A DNA stretch of 64,000 bases from NCBI GenBank assembly GCA_913778455.1, contig CAJYVK010000344.1:1-64000 (forward strand). The letters run 5' to 3'. Source of the stretch: an uncultured Hymenobacter sp. (lineage in GTDB: Bacteria; Bacteroidota; Bacteroidia; Cytophagales; Hymenobacteraceae). Under the pieces are notes generated by a model. The model was not told the origin of the DNA. It worked only from the letters and a program-made list of their open reading frames with translations, and searched no databases. Made by a program: the position numbers and the translations under genes. Below are positions 53,495 through 64,000 of this stretch, one piece after another (the stretch's first letter is position 1; each line of letters begins with the position of its first letter).

Positions 53495-54193
53495 ATGGCA
53501 GCAATCAGCAAAAAGCGCAAGGAAGCCCTTGCCAAGCACGACCTGACGCAGGTACGCAGCCTGCTCGAAGCCGCTCAAGTGGTAAAGGACATCACCTTCA
53601 CCAAGTTTGACGCTTCAGTTGACATCGACGTACGCCTTGGCGTAGACCCCCGCAAAGCCGACCAGATGGTGCGCGGCGTAGCCACCCTGCCCCACGGCAC
53701 CGGCAAAACCGTTCGTGTACTGGCCCTGGTTACTCCCGATAAGGAGGCCGAAGCTACCGCCGCCGGCGCTGACTTCGTGGGTCTGGACGACTACATCTCG
53801 AAAATCGAGAAGGGTTGGACCGACATCGACGTAATCATCACCATGCCGTCGGTAATGGCGAAAGTAGGCCGCTTGGGCCGCGTACTAGGTCCCCGTGGCC
53901 TGATGCCGAACCCCAAGTCGGGTACCGTAACCACCGACGTTGCCAAGGCAGTACAGGAAGTGAAGGCTGGTAAAATCGACTTCAAAGTTGACAAAACCGG
54001 TATCATTCACTGCTCGGTAGGTAAGGTTTCGTTCGAGCCCAGCAAGCTGGCTGAGAACGCGCTGGAAGTGATCCAGACTCTCGGTCGCCTGAAGCCGTCT
54101 TCGTCGAAAGGCACCTACATCAAGAGCATCACCTTGAGCAGCACCATGTCGCCCGGCGTTCCGGTTGACAGCACGGTTTCTTCCGCTAACTAA
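53495..54193 (+). CDS. rplA: 50S ribosomal protein L1
   Basis: A 232-residue protein of the L1 stalk and usual repressor of its own operon. [40 protein letters not shown] and the C-terminal [15 protein letters not shown] are typical. It follows rplK by 20 bp. Confidence 0.98.
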   Translation: MAAISKKRKEALAKHDLTQVRSLLEAAQVVKDITFTKFDASVDIDVRLGVDPRKADQMVRGVATLPHGTGKTVRVLALVTPDKEAEATAAGADFVGLDDYISKIEKGWTDIDVIITMPSVMAKVGRLGRVLGPRGLMPNPKSGTVTTDVAKAVQEVKAGKIDFKVDKTGIIHCSVGKVSFEPSKLAENALEVIQTLGRLKPSSSKGTYIKSITLSSTMSPGVPVDSTVSSAN

Positions 54194-54210
54194 TTTAATA
54201 GCAACCAACC

Positions 54211-54765
54211 ATGATTCGGGAAGACAAACAAGCCCTCGTGGATGAGTTGAGCGAGAAGTTCCAGTCGCACAACGCATTCTACATCGCCGATGCCTCGGGC
54301 ATGTCGGTAGCAAAAATCAACGAATTCCGTCGCCTCTGCTTCAACCGCGGGCTGGAGTTCAAAGTGTACAAAAACTCGTTCATTCGCAAAGCCCTCGATA
54401 CCCTCGGCGGCGACACCAGCGAAATGGACGCGGCGCTGAAAGGCCAGTCGGGCGTACTGTTTTCGAAAGAGAGCGGCAATGCTCCCGCCAAGCTACTGCA
54501 AGAGTTCTACAAGTCGCAGGCTTATCCCCGCGGCGTAGAGCCCAAGCCCGCGCTGAAAGGTGCTTACGTGGACGCTAGCATCTTCATCGGTGCTAACCAA
54601 CTCGAAGGCCTCACCACCATCAAAGGCAAGCAGGAACTCCTCGGTGAACTCATCGGCCTGCTGCAATCGCCCGCCAAAAACGTTATCTCGGCGCTGCAAA
54701 GCGGCGGCAACAAGCTGGCTGGCATCCTCAAAACGCTTTCCGAAAAAGAAGAAGCTGCTGGCTAA
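54211..54765 (+). CDS. rplJ: 50S ribosomal protein L10
   Basis: A 184-residue stalk base protein that anchors L7/L12 dimers through its C-terminal helix (about 150-180). The N-terminal rRNA-binding part has FYIADASGMSVAKINEFRR. It starts 17 bp after rplA, so there is no room for a long autoregulatory L10 leader directly before it. Confidence 0.97.
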   Translation: MIREDKQALVDELSEKFQSHNAFYIADASGMSVAKINEFRRLCFNRGLEFKVYKNSFIRKALDTLGGDTSEMDAALKGQSGVLFSKESGNAPAKLLQEFYKSQAYPRGVEPKPALKGAYVDASIFIGANQLEGLTTIKGKQELLGELIGLLQSPAKNVISALQSGGNKLAGILKTLSEKEEAAG

Positions 54766-54821
54766 CCGCTGCTCATCCTTTTCAACTTTCAATTTTCAAC
54801 TTTTTTTAATACCCTACTAAA

Positions 54822-55199
54822 ATGGCCGATTTGAAAGCCTTCGCTGAGCAGCTTGTTAGCCTCACCGTTAAAGAAGTAAACGAACTCGCTGGCATCCTGA
54901 AGGATGAGTACGGCATCGAGCCCGCTGCTGCTGCTGTTGTTGCTGGTCCTGCTGGTCCTGCTGCTACTGCTGACGCTCCCGAAGAGAAGACTTCGTTCGA
55001 CGTAATCCTGAAAGCTGCCGGTGGCCAGAAACTGGCTGTTGTGAAGCTGGTAAAAGACCTGACCGGTCTGGGCCTGAAAGAGGCTAAAGAACTGGTTGAC
55101 GGTGCTCCCAAGCCCCTGAAAGAAGGTGTAGCTAAGGACGAAGCCGAAGCTCTGAAGAAGCAGCTCGAAGAAGCTGGTGCTGAAGTAGAAGTTAAGTAG
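54822..55199 (+). CDS. rplL: 50S ribosomal protein L7/L12
   Basis: A 125-residue protein. The N-terminal dimerisation part (1-30) is joined by an Ala/Gly/Pro hinge ([16 protein letters not shown], about 42-57) to the C-terminal factor-binding domain with [21 protein letters not shown]. It recruits translation GTPases. The 56 bp before it are pyrimidine-rich with repeated TTTCAACTTT. A terminator follows. Confidence 0.98.
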   Translation: MADLKAFAEQLVSLTVKEVNELAGILKDEYGIEPAAAAVVAGPAGPAATADAPEEKTSFDVILKAAGGQKLAVVKLVKDLTGLGLKEAKELVDGAPKPLKEGVAKDEAEALKKQLEEAGAEVEVK

Positions 55200-55232
55200 G
55201 TTCGCCTACGGGCTTGCTCCCGCAACGGATTA

Positions 55233-55258
55233 GGCCTGGCACTTCGCCAGGTCTTTTC
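55233..55258 (+). terminator. terminator after rplL
   Basis: GGCCTGGC (55233-55240) pairs with GCCAGGTC (55246-55253), followed by TTTTCC. It separates the ribosomal protein genes from rpoB. Confidence 0.7.
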
Positions 55259-55367
55259 CTGTTTGTAGAGGACAAGCAAAGTTTTGCAACCAAAAGCTGC
55301 TGCCGCTGGTTGTCTTACGCTAGCAGTTTTCTTCTTCTGTCATCCTGCATTGGAGCAAAGCGAAATG

Positions 55368-55436
55368 AAGGACCTTATCACGTTAGACGTCGCACGAGTT
55401 TCAGACTCATTTGACAACCAACGTGGTAAGGTCCTT
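55368..55436. repeat. 17-bp imperfect inverted repeat
   Basis: AAGGACCTTATCACGTT (55368-55384) and AACGTGGTAAGGTCCTT (55420-55436) are complementary except for one A-G difference. The wording resembles a dispersed intergenic repeat that I recall from Hymenobacter genomes. Confidence 0.75.
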
Positions 55437-55550
55437 TGCTGCGCTCATAATGTCTGAGTTTGTCTGAAGGCTTTTACCGTAGGTGCAGGTGTGAAAGCAA
55501 CTTTCCAAGCTCAGTTTGCCAGCAGATAACCGCTAGCAAGTGCTGTAACC

Positions 55551-55619
55551 CCAAGCTCCGGCTTGGTGCTCGTGCAAACGAGCCAATTGTAGTGCCCAGT
55601 CGGAACTGGACGCTACAAT
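55551..55619. repeat. three consecutive stem-loops before rpoB
   Basis: CCAAGC/GCTTGG (55551-55566), GCTCGT/ACGAGC (55568-55583), and a 15-bp stem with one mismatch (55586-55600 with 55605-55619). All three fold locally with 4-nt loops. They could form a leader RNA structure or be a palindromic dispersed element. Confidence 0.8.
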
Positions 55620-55671
55620 CGATACCACAGCAATAGAATAGCTTACGTGTACATTTTTAAAACCTTCCCAA

Positions 55672-58600
55672 TTGGCTACACCGCAAGCAACTGAGGCCGC
55701 CGAAGTCAAACACCTGACTGGGGCCAGTGAGCGAATCAATTTCGCCAAGATTAAGAAAGTTATTGAGTATCCGGACTTTCTGGACGTGCAAGTGCAGTCG
55801 TTCCAGGAGTTCTTCCAGCTCGAAACGGCCGCTGCTAGCCGCACCAATGAGGGTCTGTTCAAGGTATTTGCCGAGAACTTCCCGATTTCGGACTCGCGCG
55901 AAAACTTCGTGCTGAACTTTATCGACTATCACGTAGACCCACCGAAATACACGGTGGATGAGTGCATCGACCGCGGCCTGACGTACGCCGTGCCGCTGAA
56001 GGCGAAGCTGCAACTCATTTGTAACGATAAGGATAACGAGGACTTCCAGACTATTGAGCAGGAAGTTTTCTTGGGCAACATTCCGTACATGACGGAAAAG
56101 GGCTCTTTTGTTATTAACGGCGCCGAGCGCGTTATCGTATCGCAGTTGCACCGCTCGCCGGGCGTATTCTTCGCCCAGAGCAAGCACACCAACGGTACGA
56201 AATTGTATTCGGCCCGTATTATCCCGTTCAAAGGCTCGTGGATTGAGTTTGCCACGGACGTGAACAACGTGATGTACGCCTATATCGACCGGAAGAAGAA
56301 ATTCCCGGTGACGACGTTGCTGCGTGCCATCGGCTACGGTACGGACAAGGACATCTTGGATTTGTTCGGCTTGAGCGAAGAAGTGAAGGCCGACAAGAAG
56401 AGTCTTAAGAAGGCCGTGGGCCGTAAGCTGGCCGCCCGTGTGCTCCGCACCTGGACGGAAGACTTCGTGGACGAGGACACCGGTGAGGTAGTATCGATTG
56501 ACCGGAACGAGGTGCTCCTGGAGCGTGACTCGACTATCAACGAGGAAGACATCGACACCATCGTTGACGCTGGAGCCAAGTCGGTTATCCTGCACAAGGA
56601 AAATGTAAACATCGCGGACTTTGCGATTATTTACAATACCCTGCAGAAGGATAACTCGAACTCGGAGAAAGAAGCTGTTGAGCAGATCTACCGCCAGCTC
56701 CGTAATACGGAAGCTCCCGACGAAGAAACTGCCCGCGACATCATCCAGAAGCTGTTCTTCTCGGATAAGCGCTACGACCTCGGGGAAGTAGGCCGCTACC
56801 GGATCAACAAGAAGCTGCAGATCGGTATGGATCAGCAGTCGCGCGTATTGACCAACGAGGACATCGTTCTCATTGTGAAGTACTTGATTGGCTTGATCAA
56901 CTCTAAGGCCATTGTCGATGACATTGACCACTTGAGCAACCGCCGCGTACGCACGGTAGGGGAGCAGCTCTACGCCCAGTTCGGCGTGGGCCTGGCTCGT
57001 ATGGCGCGTACCATCAAGGAGCGTATGAACGTGCGCGACAACGAGGACTTTAAGCCGGTTGACCTGATCAATGCCCGTACGCTGTCGAGCGTGATCAACT
57101 CGTTCTTCGGTACCAACCAGTTGTCGCAGTTCATGGACCAAACCAACCCGCTGGCCGAAGTGACGCACAAGCGTCGCGTATCGGCACTCGGGCCGGGAGG
57201 TCTGTCGCGCGAGCGCGCCGGCTTCGAGGTACGTGACGTACACTATACGCACTACGGTCGTCTCTGCACGATCGAAACGCCGGAAGGCCCGAACATCGGG
57301 CTGATTTCGTCGCTCTGCGTACACGCCCGCGTAAACTCGATGGGCTTCATCGAGACGCCCTACCGTACGGTAGAAGGCGGCACGGTGGACATGACGGAGA
57401 ACGTGAAGTTCCTGACCGCCGAGGAAGAGGATACGCACCACATCGCGCAGGCCAACTCGCTGCTCAGCGAAGAAGGCAAGCTGACGCAGGAACTGGTGAA
57501 AGGTCGCTTCGAAGGCGACTTCCCGGTAGTTGGCCCGGAGGAATACTCCTACATGGACGTAGCCCCCAACCAGATTGTATCGGTAGCTGCTTCGCTGATT
57601 CCGTTCCTGGAGCACGATGACGCCAACCGTGCGCTCATGGGCTCGAACATGCAACGCCAGGCAGTGCCGCTGCTCCGCCCCGAGGCCCCAATTGTGGGTA
57701 CGGGCCTGGAAGGCCGCACGGCTATTGACTCGCGTGCCCTGATTGTAGCCGAAGGTGAAGGTGTAATCGACTCGGTAGATGCCAACCGCATCATCGTGAA
57801 ATACGACTTGTCGGAAGACGACTTGGCCGTAAGCTTCGACGCCGAGCGTAAGACGTACAGCCTCATCAAGTTCCGTCGTACTAACCAGGACACCTGCCTC
57901 AACCTCACGCCGCTGGTGAAAAACGGCGAGCGCGTAACCAAGGGTCAGGTACTCTGCGAAGGCTACGGCACTAACCGCGGTGAGCTGGCCTTGGGCCGTA
58001 ACATGCAGGTGGCCTTTATGCCCTGGCAGGGTTACAACTTCGAGGACGCCATCGTGATCTCGGAGCGCGTAGTACGCGACGACATCTTCACCTCGATTCA
58101 CATCGAAGAGTTTGAGCTGGAAGTACGCGAGACCAAGCGTGGCGAAGAAGAGCTGACTTCGGAGATTCCGAACGTGAGCGAAGAAGCCGTGCGCAACCTC
58201 GACGACAACGGTATCATCCGTCTCGGAGCTGAGGTACGCGAAGGCGACATCCTCATCGGTAAGATTACGCCTAAGGGCGAAACCGACCCGACTCCGGAGG
58301 AAAAGCTGCTCCGCGCCATCTTCGGTGACAAGGCCGGCGATGTGAAGGATGCCTCGCTTAAGGCACCACCCTCACTCAACGGTGTGGTTATCGGCACCAA
58401 GCTATTCTCGCGTCCTAAAAAGGACAAAAACCTGCGGGCTAAGTCGAAGAAAGAGGTTGAAGATCTGAAGGACGGTTACGCCCGCGAACTGCGCGGCGTG
58501 AAGGCCATCATGATCGATAAGCTAGTAGCGCTGCTGGAAGGCAAAACGAGCCAGGGCGTTAAGCACCGCTTCGGCGATGAGGTGCTCGCGAAAGGGGTAA

Positions 58601-59580
58601 AATTCAACCGGAAGAACATCAGCGAAGCGCTGTTCCCCGATAAGAATGCTTACCGCGACGAGAGCAACTACGCCGTGCCGGAAGAAGTAAACCTCTTCAA
58701 GGACCTGCAACTCGAAGGCTGGACGGCCGATACCCGCGTGAATGAGCTGCTGCTCCGCTTGGTGAAGAACTACGCCAAGCGCCGCAACACTATCACGGCT
58801 CGCTTCAAGCGCGACCGCTTCACGCTGGAAGTAGGCGACGAACTCCCCGCTGGCATCGTGCAACTGGCTAAAGTGTACATCGCCAAGAAGCGTAAGCTGA
58901 AGGTGGGTGATAAAATGGCCGGTCGCCACGGTAACAAAGGGGTAGTAGCCCGCATCGTACGCGATGAGGACATGCCCTTCCTGCCCGATGGCACCCCGAT
59001 GGACATCGTACTCAACCCGCTCGGTGTACCTAGCCGTATGAATATCGGTCAGATTTACGAGACCGTGCTCGGCTGGGCTGGCCTGAAAATGGGCCGCACC
59101 TACGCAACACCGATTTTCGACGGCGCTACCGAAGACGAAGTAGCCCGCGAGCTGACGGAGGCTGGCCTGCCCGATTGGGGCCGGGCTTACCTGCATGACG
59201 GCCTGAGCGGCGAGCGCTTCGACCAGCCGGTGACCGTGGGCGTGATTTACATGCTCAAACTGGGTCACTTGGTTGACGACAAGATGCACGCCCGCTCTAT
59301 CGGGCCGTACTCGCTCATCACGCAGCAGCCGCTGGGTGGTAAGGCGCAGTTCGGTGGCCAGCGCTTCGGCGAGATGGAGGTGTGGGCGCTGGAGGCCTTC
59401 GGCGCTTCCAACGTGCTGCAAGAAATCCTGACCATCAAATCGGACGACGTGGTAGGCCGCGCCAAGGCGTACGAAGCCATCGTAAAAGGCGACATTCTGC
59501 CCAAGCCGAATATCCCCGAGTCGTTCAACGTACTGATCCACGAACTCCGTGGTCTGGCGTTGGAGATTTCGCTCGACTAG
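55672..59580 (+). CDS. rpoB: RNA polymerase subunit beta
   Basis: A 1302-residue catalytic subunit. The start is TTG at 55672, which gives [19 protein letters not shown] and then the conserved [18 protein letters not shown]; no better ATG lies near. The rifampicin region reads [20 protein letters not shown], followed by [35 protein letters not shown] is the beta pincer/active-site motif near the C-terminus, and the end [19 protein letters not shown] is standard. It is followed by a hairpin and rpoC. Confidence 0.98.
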   Translation: MATPQATEAAEVKHLTGASERINFAKIKKVIEYPDFLDVQVQSFQEFFQLETAAASRTNEGLFKVFAENFPISDSRENFVLNFIDYHVDPPKYTVDECIDRGLTYAVPLKAKLQLICNDKDNEDFQTIEQEVFLGNIPYMTEKGSFVINGAERVIVSQLHRSPGVFFAQSKHTNGTKLYSARIIPFKGSWIEFATDVNNVMYAYIDRKKKFPVTTLLRAIGYGTDKDILDLFGLSEEVKADKKSLKKAVGRKLAARVLRTWTEDFVDEDTGEVVSIDRNEVLLERDSTINEEDIDTIVDAGAKSVILHKENVNIADFAIIYNTLQKDNSNSEKEAVEQIYRQLRNTEAPDEETARDIIQKLFFSDKRYDLGEVGRYRINKKLQIGMDQQSRVLTNEDIVLIVKYLIGLINSKAIVDDIDHLSNRRVRTVGEQLYAQFGVGLARMARTIKERMNVRDNEDFKPVDLINARTLSSVINSFFGTNQLSQFMDQTNPLAEVTHKRRVSALGPGGLSRERAGFEVRDVHYTHYGRLCTIETPEGPNIGLISSLCVHARVNSMGFIETPYRTVEGGTVDMTENVKFLTAEEEDTHHIAQANSLLSEEGKLTQELVKGRFEGDFPVVGPEEYSYMDVAPNQIVSVAASLIPFLEHDDANRALMGSNMQRQAVPLLRPEAPIVGTGLEGRTAIDSRALIVAEGEGVIDSVDANRIIVKYDLSEDDLAVSFDAERKTYSLIKFRRTNQDTCLNLTPLVKNGERVTKGQVLCEGYGTNRGELALGRNMQVAFMPWQGYNFEDAIVISERVVRDDIFTSIHIEEFELEVRETKRGEEELTSEIPNVSEEAVRNLDDNGIIRLGAEVREGDILIGKITPKGETDPTPEEKLLRAIFGDKAGDVKDASLKAPPSLNGVVIGTKLFSRPKKDKNLRAKSKKEVEDLKDGYARELRGVKAIMIDKLVALLEGKTSQGVKHRFGDEVLAKGVKFNRKNISEALFPDKNAYRDESNYAVPEEVNLFKDLQLEGWTADTRVNELLLRLVKNYAKRRNTITARFKRDRFTLEVGDELPAGIVQLAKVYIAKKRKLKVGDKMAGRHGNKGVVARIVRDEDMPFLPDGTPMDIVLNPLGVPSRMNIGQIYETVLGWAGLKMGRTYATPIFDGATEDEVARELTEAGLPDWGRAYLHDGLSGERFDQPVTVGVIYMLKLGHLVDDKMHARSIGPYSLITQQPLGGKAQFGGQRFGEMEVWALEAFGASNVLQEILTIKSDDVVGRAKAYEAIVKGDILPKPNIPESFNVLIHELRGLALEISLD

Positions 59581-59590
59581 GTTAAGTAAA

Positions 59591-59632
59591 AAAGAAGTGG
59601 TTGCCAGCGCGTGCGTTGGCAGCCACTTCTTT
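59591..59632 (+). terminator. 16-bp hairpin between rpoB and rpoC
   Basis: Arms 59591-59606 and 59617-59632 pair with one G-T pair around a 10-nt loop. The stem ends in TTCTTT. In most bacteria rpoB and rpoC are separated by few bases, so a terminator-like hairpin in a 296-bp gap is odd. It may attenuate or process the transcript. Confidence 0.7.
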
Positions 59633-59876
59633 ACGCTAGCTGTCCATAGAATAGACTTACTACATAGCCTCGCTGCAAAGCGCCCCGCTCACGATACTAC
59701 TGCCCCGAGACAGGTCAGGGTAGCACAAGGTGGGAAGCGCGGCTGCACAGGGGCAAAACAAGACCTAGCGAAAAACTACTGCGTGGCGTACCTGTCCGAC
59801 CCGCAGAGCACTTTTCGTAGCGTCGCACTGTTATGGCTCGCTATAACAGCAGAAATCAACCGCTAAAACCATTAGA

Positions 59877-62800
59877 ATGGCTTTTGCAAAAAACAAGAAG
59901 TTAGTACAAGACTTCTCGAAGGTTACTATCTCGCTGGCTTCTCCCGAAGGTATTCTGGAGCGCAGCACGGGCGAAGTAGTAAAGCCGGAAACGATTAACT
60001 ACCGCACCTACAAGCCCGAGATGGGCGGCTTGTTCTGCGAACGCATTTTCGGTCCGGTGAAGGACTGGGAGTGCCACTGCGGTAAATACAAGCGCATTCG
60101 CTATAAAGGCATTATCTGCGACCGCTGCGGCGTGGAGGTGACCGAAAAGAAAGTGCGCCGCGAGCGCATGGGCCACATCGAGTTGGTGGTGCCCGTAGCG
60201 CATATCTGGTACTTCAAGAGCCTGCCGAACAAAATCGGCTACCTGCTGGGCCTGCCCACCAAGAAGCTCGACCAAATTATCTACTACGAGCGCTATGTAG
60301 TGGTGCAGCCCGGCGTGCAAGCCGAAGAAGGTGTGCAGCAGCTCGACTTCCTCACGGAAGACGAGTACCTGGACATTATTGATAAGCTGCCTCGCGAAAA
60401 CCAGCTGCTGCCCAACGATGACCCGCAAAAGTTCATCGCCAAAATGGGAGCCGACGCGCTGCAAATGCTGCTTGAGCGCATCAACCTCGACGAACTGAGC
60501 TACTCGCTCCGCGACTCGGCCGCGCACGAAACTTCGCAGCAGCGTAAAGCTGAAGCCTTGAAGCGTCTGCGCGTAGTGGAAGCCTTCCGCGACGCCGCGA
60601 CCCGCGTGGAAAACAAGCCCGAGTGGATGGTAATCCGCATGGTGCCCGTTATCCCGCCGGAATTGCGTCCTCTCGTTCCGCTGGATGGTGGGCGCTTCGC
60701 GACCTCCGACTTGAACGACCTGTACCGTCGCGTGATTATCCGCAACAACCGTCTCAAGCGCCTGATCGAAATCAAAGCGCCCGAGGTGATTCTGCGGAAC
60801 GAGAAGCGCATGCTGCAAGAGGCCGTGGACTCGCTCTTCGACAACTCGCGTAAGGTGAACGCCGTGCGCGCCGAAGGTAACCGCGCCCTCAAGTCGCTGT
60901 CCGACATGCTGAAAGGCAAGCAGGGCCGCTTCCGTCAGAACCTGCTCGGTAAGCGCGTGGACTACTCGGGCCGTTCGGTTATCGTGGTAGGCCCCGAGCT
61001 GAAGCTGCACGAGTGCGGTCTGCCCAAAAACATGGCGGCCGAGCTGTTCAAGCCGTTCATCATCCGTAAGCTCATCGAGCGCGGTATCGTGAAGACGGTG
61101 AAGTCGGCCAAGAAGATTGTGGACCGCAAGGATGCCGTCGTATGGGACATCTTGGAAAACGTGCTGAAGGGCCACCCGGTGCTCCTCAACCGTGCTCCTA
61201 CGCTGCACCGTCTGGGTATTCAGGCTTTCCAGCCCCGCCTCATCGAAGGCAAGGCTATCCAGCTGCACCCGCTCGTTTGTACGGCCTTCAACGCTGACTT
61301 TGACGGTGACCAGATGGCTGTGCACGTGCCCCTCGGCCCGGCTGCTATCCTGGAAGCTTCGATGCTGATGCTGGCCTCGCATAACATCCTGAACCCGGCC
61401 AACGGCGCGCCCATCGCGGTGCCGTCGCAGGACATGGTTCTGGGCTTGTACTACGTGACCAAAGGCAAGCGCTCGACGGAAAACGAGAAGATTCAAGGCG
61501 AAGGCCGGATTTTCTACTCCGACGAGGAAGTGGTTATCGCCATCAACGAGAAGCAACTGTCAAAGCACGCCTTCATTAAGGTGCGCACGATGGTTCGCGA
61601 CGAGAACGATGACCTTGTGCAAAAGACCATCGAAACCGTAGCCGGTCGCGTGCTCTTCAACCAGCTCGTGCCCAAGGAAGTAGGTTTCGTAGACGAGCTG
61701 CTGACCAAGAAGAAGCTCCAGCAAATCATTTCGCTGGTGTTCAAGCGCACGGGCATGGCCCGCACCGCGCAGTTCCTGGACGACATCAAGACCCTCGGCT
61801 TCCAGTCGGCCTATAAAGGCGGTCTGAGCATGGGTCTCGGTGACATCAGCATCCCGAAAGAGAAGGATGCCCTGATTGCCCAGGCGCAGGCCGACGTGGC
61901 GGCAATCACCCAGAACTACCAGATGGGTCTGATTACTAATAACGAGCGTTACAACGCCGTTATCGACGTTTGGACGAAAATCAACTCGCAGATCACGGAG
62001 ACGCTGATGGGTCGCCTCGAAAAGGAGAACCAAGGCTTCAACTCGATCTACATGATGATGCACTCGGGCGCTCGTGGCTCGCGCGAGCAGATTCGTCAGC
62101 TCGGCGGGATGCGTGGTCTGATGGCCAAGCCCCAGAAGTCGCTGCAAGGCTCGGTAGGTGAGATTATCGAAAACCCGATTCTGTCGAACTTCAAAGAAGG
62201 CCTCGACGTAATCGAGTACTTCATCTCGACCCACGGTGCTCGTAAAGGTCTGGCTGACACGGCTATGAAAACGGCTGACGCCGGTTACCTGACTCGTCGT
62301 CTGGTAGACGTATCGCAGGACGTTATCGTAAACGAGCCGGACTGCGGCACGCTGCGCGGCACCGAAACCTTCGCCCTGAAGGACAATGAGGACATCGTGG
62401 AGCCCCTGTCGGAGCGCATCCTCGGCCGCACGGCCGTTCACGACATCATCGACCCGCTGACTGAGGAGTTGATTCTGGCTGCCGGTGAGCAAATCACGGA
62501 AGAGACTACCCGCCGCATCGACGCCACTAGCATCGAATCGGTAGAAATTCGCTCGGTACTGACTTGCGAAAGCAAGCGCGGTATCTGCGCCAAGTGCTAC
62601 GGCCGTAACCTGGCCACCGGCCGCATGGTGCAGAAAGGCGAATCGGTAGGGGTTATCGCTGCCCAGTCGATTGGTGAGCCTGGCACGCAGCTCACGCTGC
62701 GTACGTTCCACGTAGGTGGTACGGCTTCTAACATTGCCGTAGAAGCCAACATCCGCGCCAAGTTCAACGGTGTGATTGAGTTCGAAGACATCCGGACCGT

Positions 62801-64000
62801 GGCTGGCACCAACGCCGAAGGCGCCGAAACCAGCGTGGTAATGGGTCGCTCGGGCGAAATCCGCATTGTGGAGAAGAACACTGGTAAAGTGTTCATCGCT
62901 AACCACGTGCCGTACGGCTCGTTCCTGCTCGTCAAAGAAGGCCAGGAAGTAGAGAAAGGCCAGGAGCTGGTTAACTGGGACCCGTACAACGCCGTTATCT
63001 TGGCCGAGTTCGACGGTACCATCCAGTACGATGCCCTGACCGAAGGCGTTACCTATCGTGAAGAGACCGACGAACAGACGGGCTTCCGCGAGAAAGTAAT
63101 CACTGAATCGAAGGACAAGGCGCAGAACCCATCGGTTATCCTCATCCCCGGCAAAGGGTCGAATGCCGACGCCAACAAAGCGTACAGCATGCCGGTAGGC
63201 GCTCACTTGAACGTCGAAAACGGCACGAAGGTGAAAGCTGGCCACATCCTGGCGAAGATTCCGCGTGCCGTGGGCAAGACCCGCGACATCACCGGTGGTC
63301 TGCCCCGCGTAGTAGAGCTCTTCGAAGCCCGTAACCCGTCGAACCCGGCGGTAGTATCGGAAATCGACGGCGTAGTAACCTACGGCTCGGTGAAGCGTGG
63401 TAACCGTGAAATCTTCGTGGAGTCGAAAGACGGCGTGAAGCGGAAGTACATGGTGCCGCTGTCGAAGTTCATCCTCGTGCAGGACAACGACTTCGTACGT
63501 GCCGGTGCCCCGCTCTCCGACGGTGCCATCACCCCGAACGACATCCTGAACATTCAGGGTCCGGGCGCGGTACAGGAATACCTCGTGAACGAGATTCAGG
63601 AAGTATACCGCTTGCAGGGTGTGAAAATTAACGACAAGCACATTGAAGTTATCGTCCGCCAGATGATGCAGAAAGTGCTCGTGATGGACGCCGGCGACAC
63701 GAGCTTCCTCGAAAATCAGCTCGTAGATAAGGTATCGCTGATGGAAGAGAACGACATCGTAATCGACATGAAAGTCGTGACCGATGCCGGCGACTCGTCC
63801 GAGCTGCGCCCCGGTCAGATTGTAACCAGCCGCAAGCTGCGCGATGAAAACTCGTCGCTCCGCCGCCGCGACCTCAAGCTCGTGCAAGTGCGCGATGCCC
63901 AGCCGGCCGTATCGCGGCCCACGCTGCAAGGCATCACGCAAGCTTCGCTGGGTACGGCCTCGTTCATCTCGGCCGCGTCCTTCCAGGAAACGACCAAGGT
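59877..64000 (+). CDS. rpoC: RNA polymerase subunit beta', 3' end outside the window
   Basis: I translated this from the ATG at 59877 ([20 protein letters not shown]). About 1374 residues are present and the frame is open to the edge, so only the last several dozen residues are missing. The N-terminal zinc site has [20 protein letters not shown]. The catalytic Mg motif NADFDGD lies near 61290-61310, and [22 protein letters not shown] is the bridge-helix/trigger-loop region. The second zinc site has [18 protein letters not shown] wording ([13 protein letters not shown]). The last readable part is [17 protein letters not shown]. Confidence 0.98.
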   Translation, partial: MAFAKNKKLVQDFSKVTISLASPEGILERSTGEVVKPETINYRTYKPEMGGLFCERIFGPVKDWECHCGKYKRIRYKGIICDRCGVEVTEKKVRRERMGHIELVVPVAHIWYFKSLPNKIGYLLGLPTKKLDQIIYYERYVVVQPGVQAEEGVQQLDFLTEDEYLDIIDKLPRENQLLPNDDPQKFIAKMGADALQMLLERINLDELSYSLRDSAAHETSQQRKAEALKRLRVVEAFRDAATRVENKPEWMVIRMVPVIPPELRPLVPLDGGRFATSDLNDLYRRVIIRNNRLKRLIEIKAPEVILRNEKRMLQEAVDSLFDNSRKVNAVRAEGNRALKSLSDMLKGKQGRFRQNLLGKRVDYSGRSVIVVGPELKLHECGLPKNMAAELFKPFIIRKLIERGIVKTVKSAKKIVDRKDAVVWDILENVLKGHPVLLNRAPTLHRLGIQAFQPRLIEGKAIQLHPLVCTAFNADFDGDQMAVHVPLGPAAILEASMLMLASHNILNPANGAPIAVPSQDMVLGLYYVTKGKRSTENEKIQGEGRIFYSDEEVVIAINEKQLSKHAFIKVRTMVRDENDDLVQKTIETVAGRVLFNQLVPKEVGFVDELLTKKKLQQIISLVFKRTGMARTAQFLDDIKTLGFQSAYKGGLSMGLGDISIPKEKDALIAQAQADVAAITQNYQMGLITNNERYNAVIDVWTKINSQITETLMGRLEKENQGFNSIYMMMHSGARGSREQIRQLGGMRGLMAKPQKSLQGSVGEIIENPILSNFKEGLDVIEYFISTHGARKGLADTAMKTADAGYLTRRLVDVSQDVIVNEPDCGTLRGTETFALKDNEDIVEPLSERILGRTAVHDIIDPLTEELILAAGEQITEETTRRIDATSIESVEIRSVLTCESKRGICAKCYGRNLATGRMVQKGESVGVIAAQSIGEPGTQLTLRTFHVGGTASNIAVEANIRAKFNGVIEFEDIRTVAGTNAEGAETSVVMGRSGEIRIVEKNTGKVFIANHVPYGSFLLVKEGQEVEKGQELVNWDPYNAVILAEFDGTIQYDALTEGVTYREETDEQTGFREKVITESKDKAQNPSVILIPGKGSNADANKAYSMPVGAHLNVENGTKVKAGHILAKIPRAVGKTRDITGGLPRVVELFEARNPSNPAVVSEIDGVVTYGSVKRGNREIFVESKDGVKRKYMVPLSKFILVQDNDFVRAGAPLSDGAITPNDILNIQGPGAVQEYLVNEIQEVYRLQGVKINDKHIEVIVRQMMQKVLVMDAGDTSFLENQLVDKVSLMEENDIVIDMKVVTDAGDSSELRPGQIVTSRKLRDENSSLRRRDLKLVQVRDAQPAVSRPTLQGITQASLGTASFISAASFQETTK

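Larger units (their letters stand above)
55261..55671. other. structured spacer between rplL and rpoB
   Basis: There is no supported gene in 410 bp. It holds an imperfect inverted repeat (55368-55436) and three successive stem-loops (55551-55619). I see no TAnnTTTG promoter close to rpoB, so rpoB transcription may pass through from upstream or start at an unrecognised site. Confidence 0.65.

Noticed and set aside
59549..59866. 105-codon plus-strand frame between rpoB and rpoC
   Set aside because: It begins inside rpoB, runs through the hairpin, and has no protein-like composition.
55657..63941. Very long minus-strand frames opposite rpoB and rpoC (up to about 800 codons)
   Set aside because: They mirror highly conserved genes with strong codon bias, which suppresses stops on the other strand. 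Their composition (His/Arg/Val-rich) is typical of such shadows.

Overview
The window looks like a chromosomal segment of a Bacteroidota bacterium, most likely Hymenobacter or a close relative (Cytophagales, Hymenobacteraceae). The genus call is an inference. Supporting signs are high-GC coding DNA, promoters of the Bacteroidota type (TTG, about 19-20 nt, TAnnTTTG) seen at several genes, an STN-TonB receptor paired with a DUF4249 lipoprotein, sigma factors followed by anti-sigma-like genes, and the order tRNA-Tyr, tRNA-Gly, tRNA-Thr, tuf, tRNA-Trp, secE, nusG, rplK, rplA, rplJ, rplL, rpoB, rpoC.

Layout. 1-5 kb (minus): outer-membrane uptake or export operon made of a small secreted protein, a TonB-dependent receptor, a DUF4249 lipoprotein and the start of an MG2-like protein cut by the window edge. 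5-18 kb: esterase, endonuclease III (nth), an ECF sigma factor with a small overlapping partner, an alpha/beta hydrolase overlapping a cytoplasmic GH43 enzyme, a patatin/beta-barrel protein, a small basic protein, uvrB, and a second ECF sigma factor followed by an anti-sigma-like/outer-membrane-barrel fusion. 18-28 kb: wrbA, then a long minus-strand run of aroE, a DedA protein, a ComA-like phosphosulfolactate synthase, a TPR protein, an epimerase, and a small exopolysaccharide export set (PHP phosphatase, Wzc-like kinase, Wza-like lipoprotein). 28-43 kb: acyl-CoA dehydrogenase, rpsU, a Xer recombinase, a hibernation factor, metK, a THUMP-like methyltransferase, ahcY, oxidoreductases, two LPS-type glycosyltransferases, a SigR/RsrA-like pair, gmk and nadD. 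43.6-45.3 kb: an AT-rich island with a cytokinin-type isopentenyltransferase. 45-64 kb: frr, pyrH, a biotin carrier protein, an M1 peptidase, and the tRNA/tuf/ribosomal protein/RNA polymerase cluster, with rpoC running off the end.

The most notable item is the ipt/tzs-like adenylate isopentenyltransferase at 44431-45150. It is flanked on both sides by DNA of about 25% GC and bracketed by two near-identical 45-bp terminator elements in inverted orientation. It suggests a plant-associated bacterium able to make cytokinin through an acquired gene. A second theme is unusually long inverted repeats at gene ends: 70-bp perfect arms between ahcY and an LLM oxidoreductase, 37 bp between wrbA and aroE, 29 bp beside nth, and 22 bp at two more places. 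Some of them encode the last residues of the neighbouring proteins.

How the genes work together: metK and ahcY lie close together and both belong to the methyl cycle; wza, wzc and the PHP phosphatase form an export and regulation unit without its glycosyltransferases; gmk and nadD are nucleotide and NAD enzymes overlapping by ATGA; tuf to rpoC is the core translation and transcription cluster, with hairpins placed between its segments.
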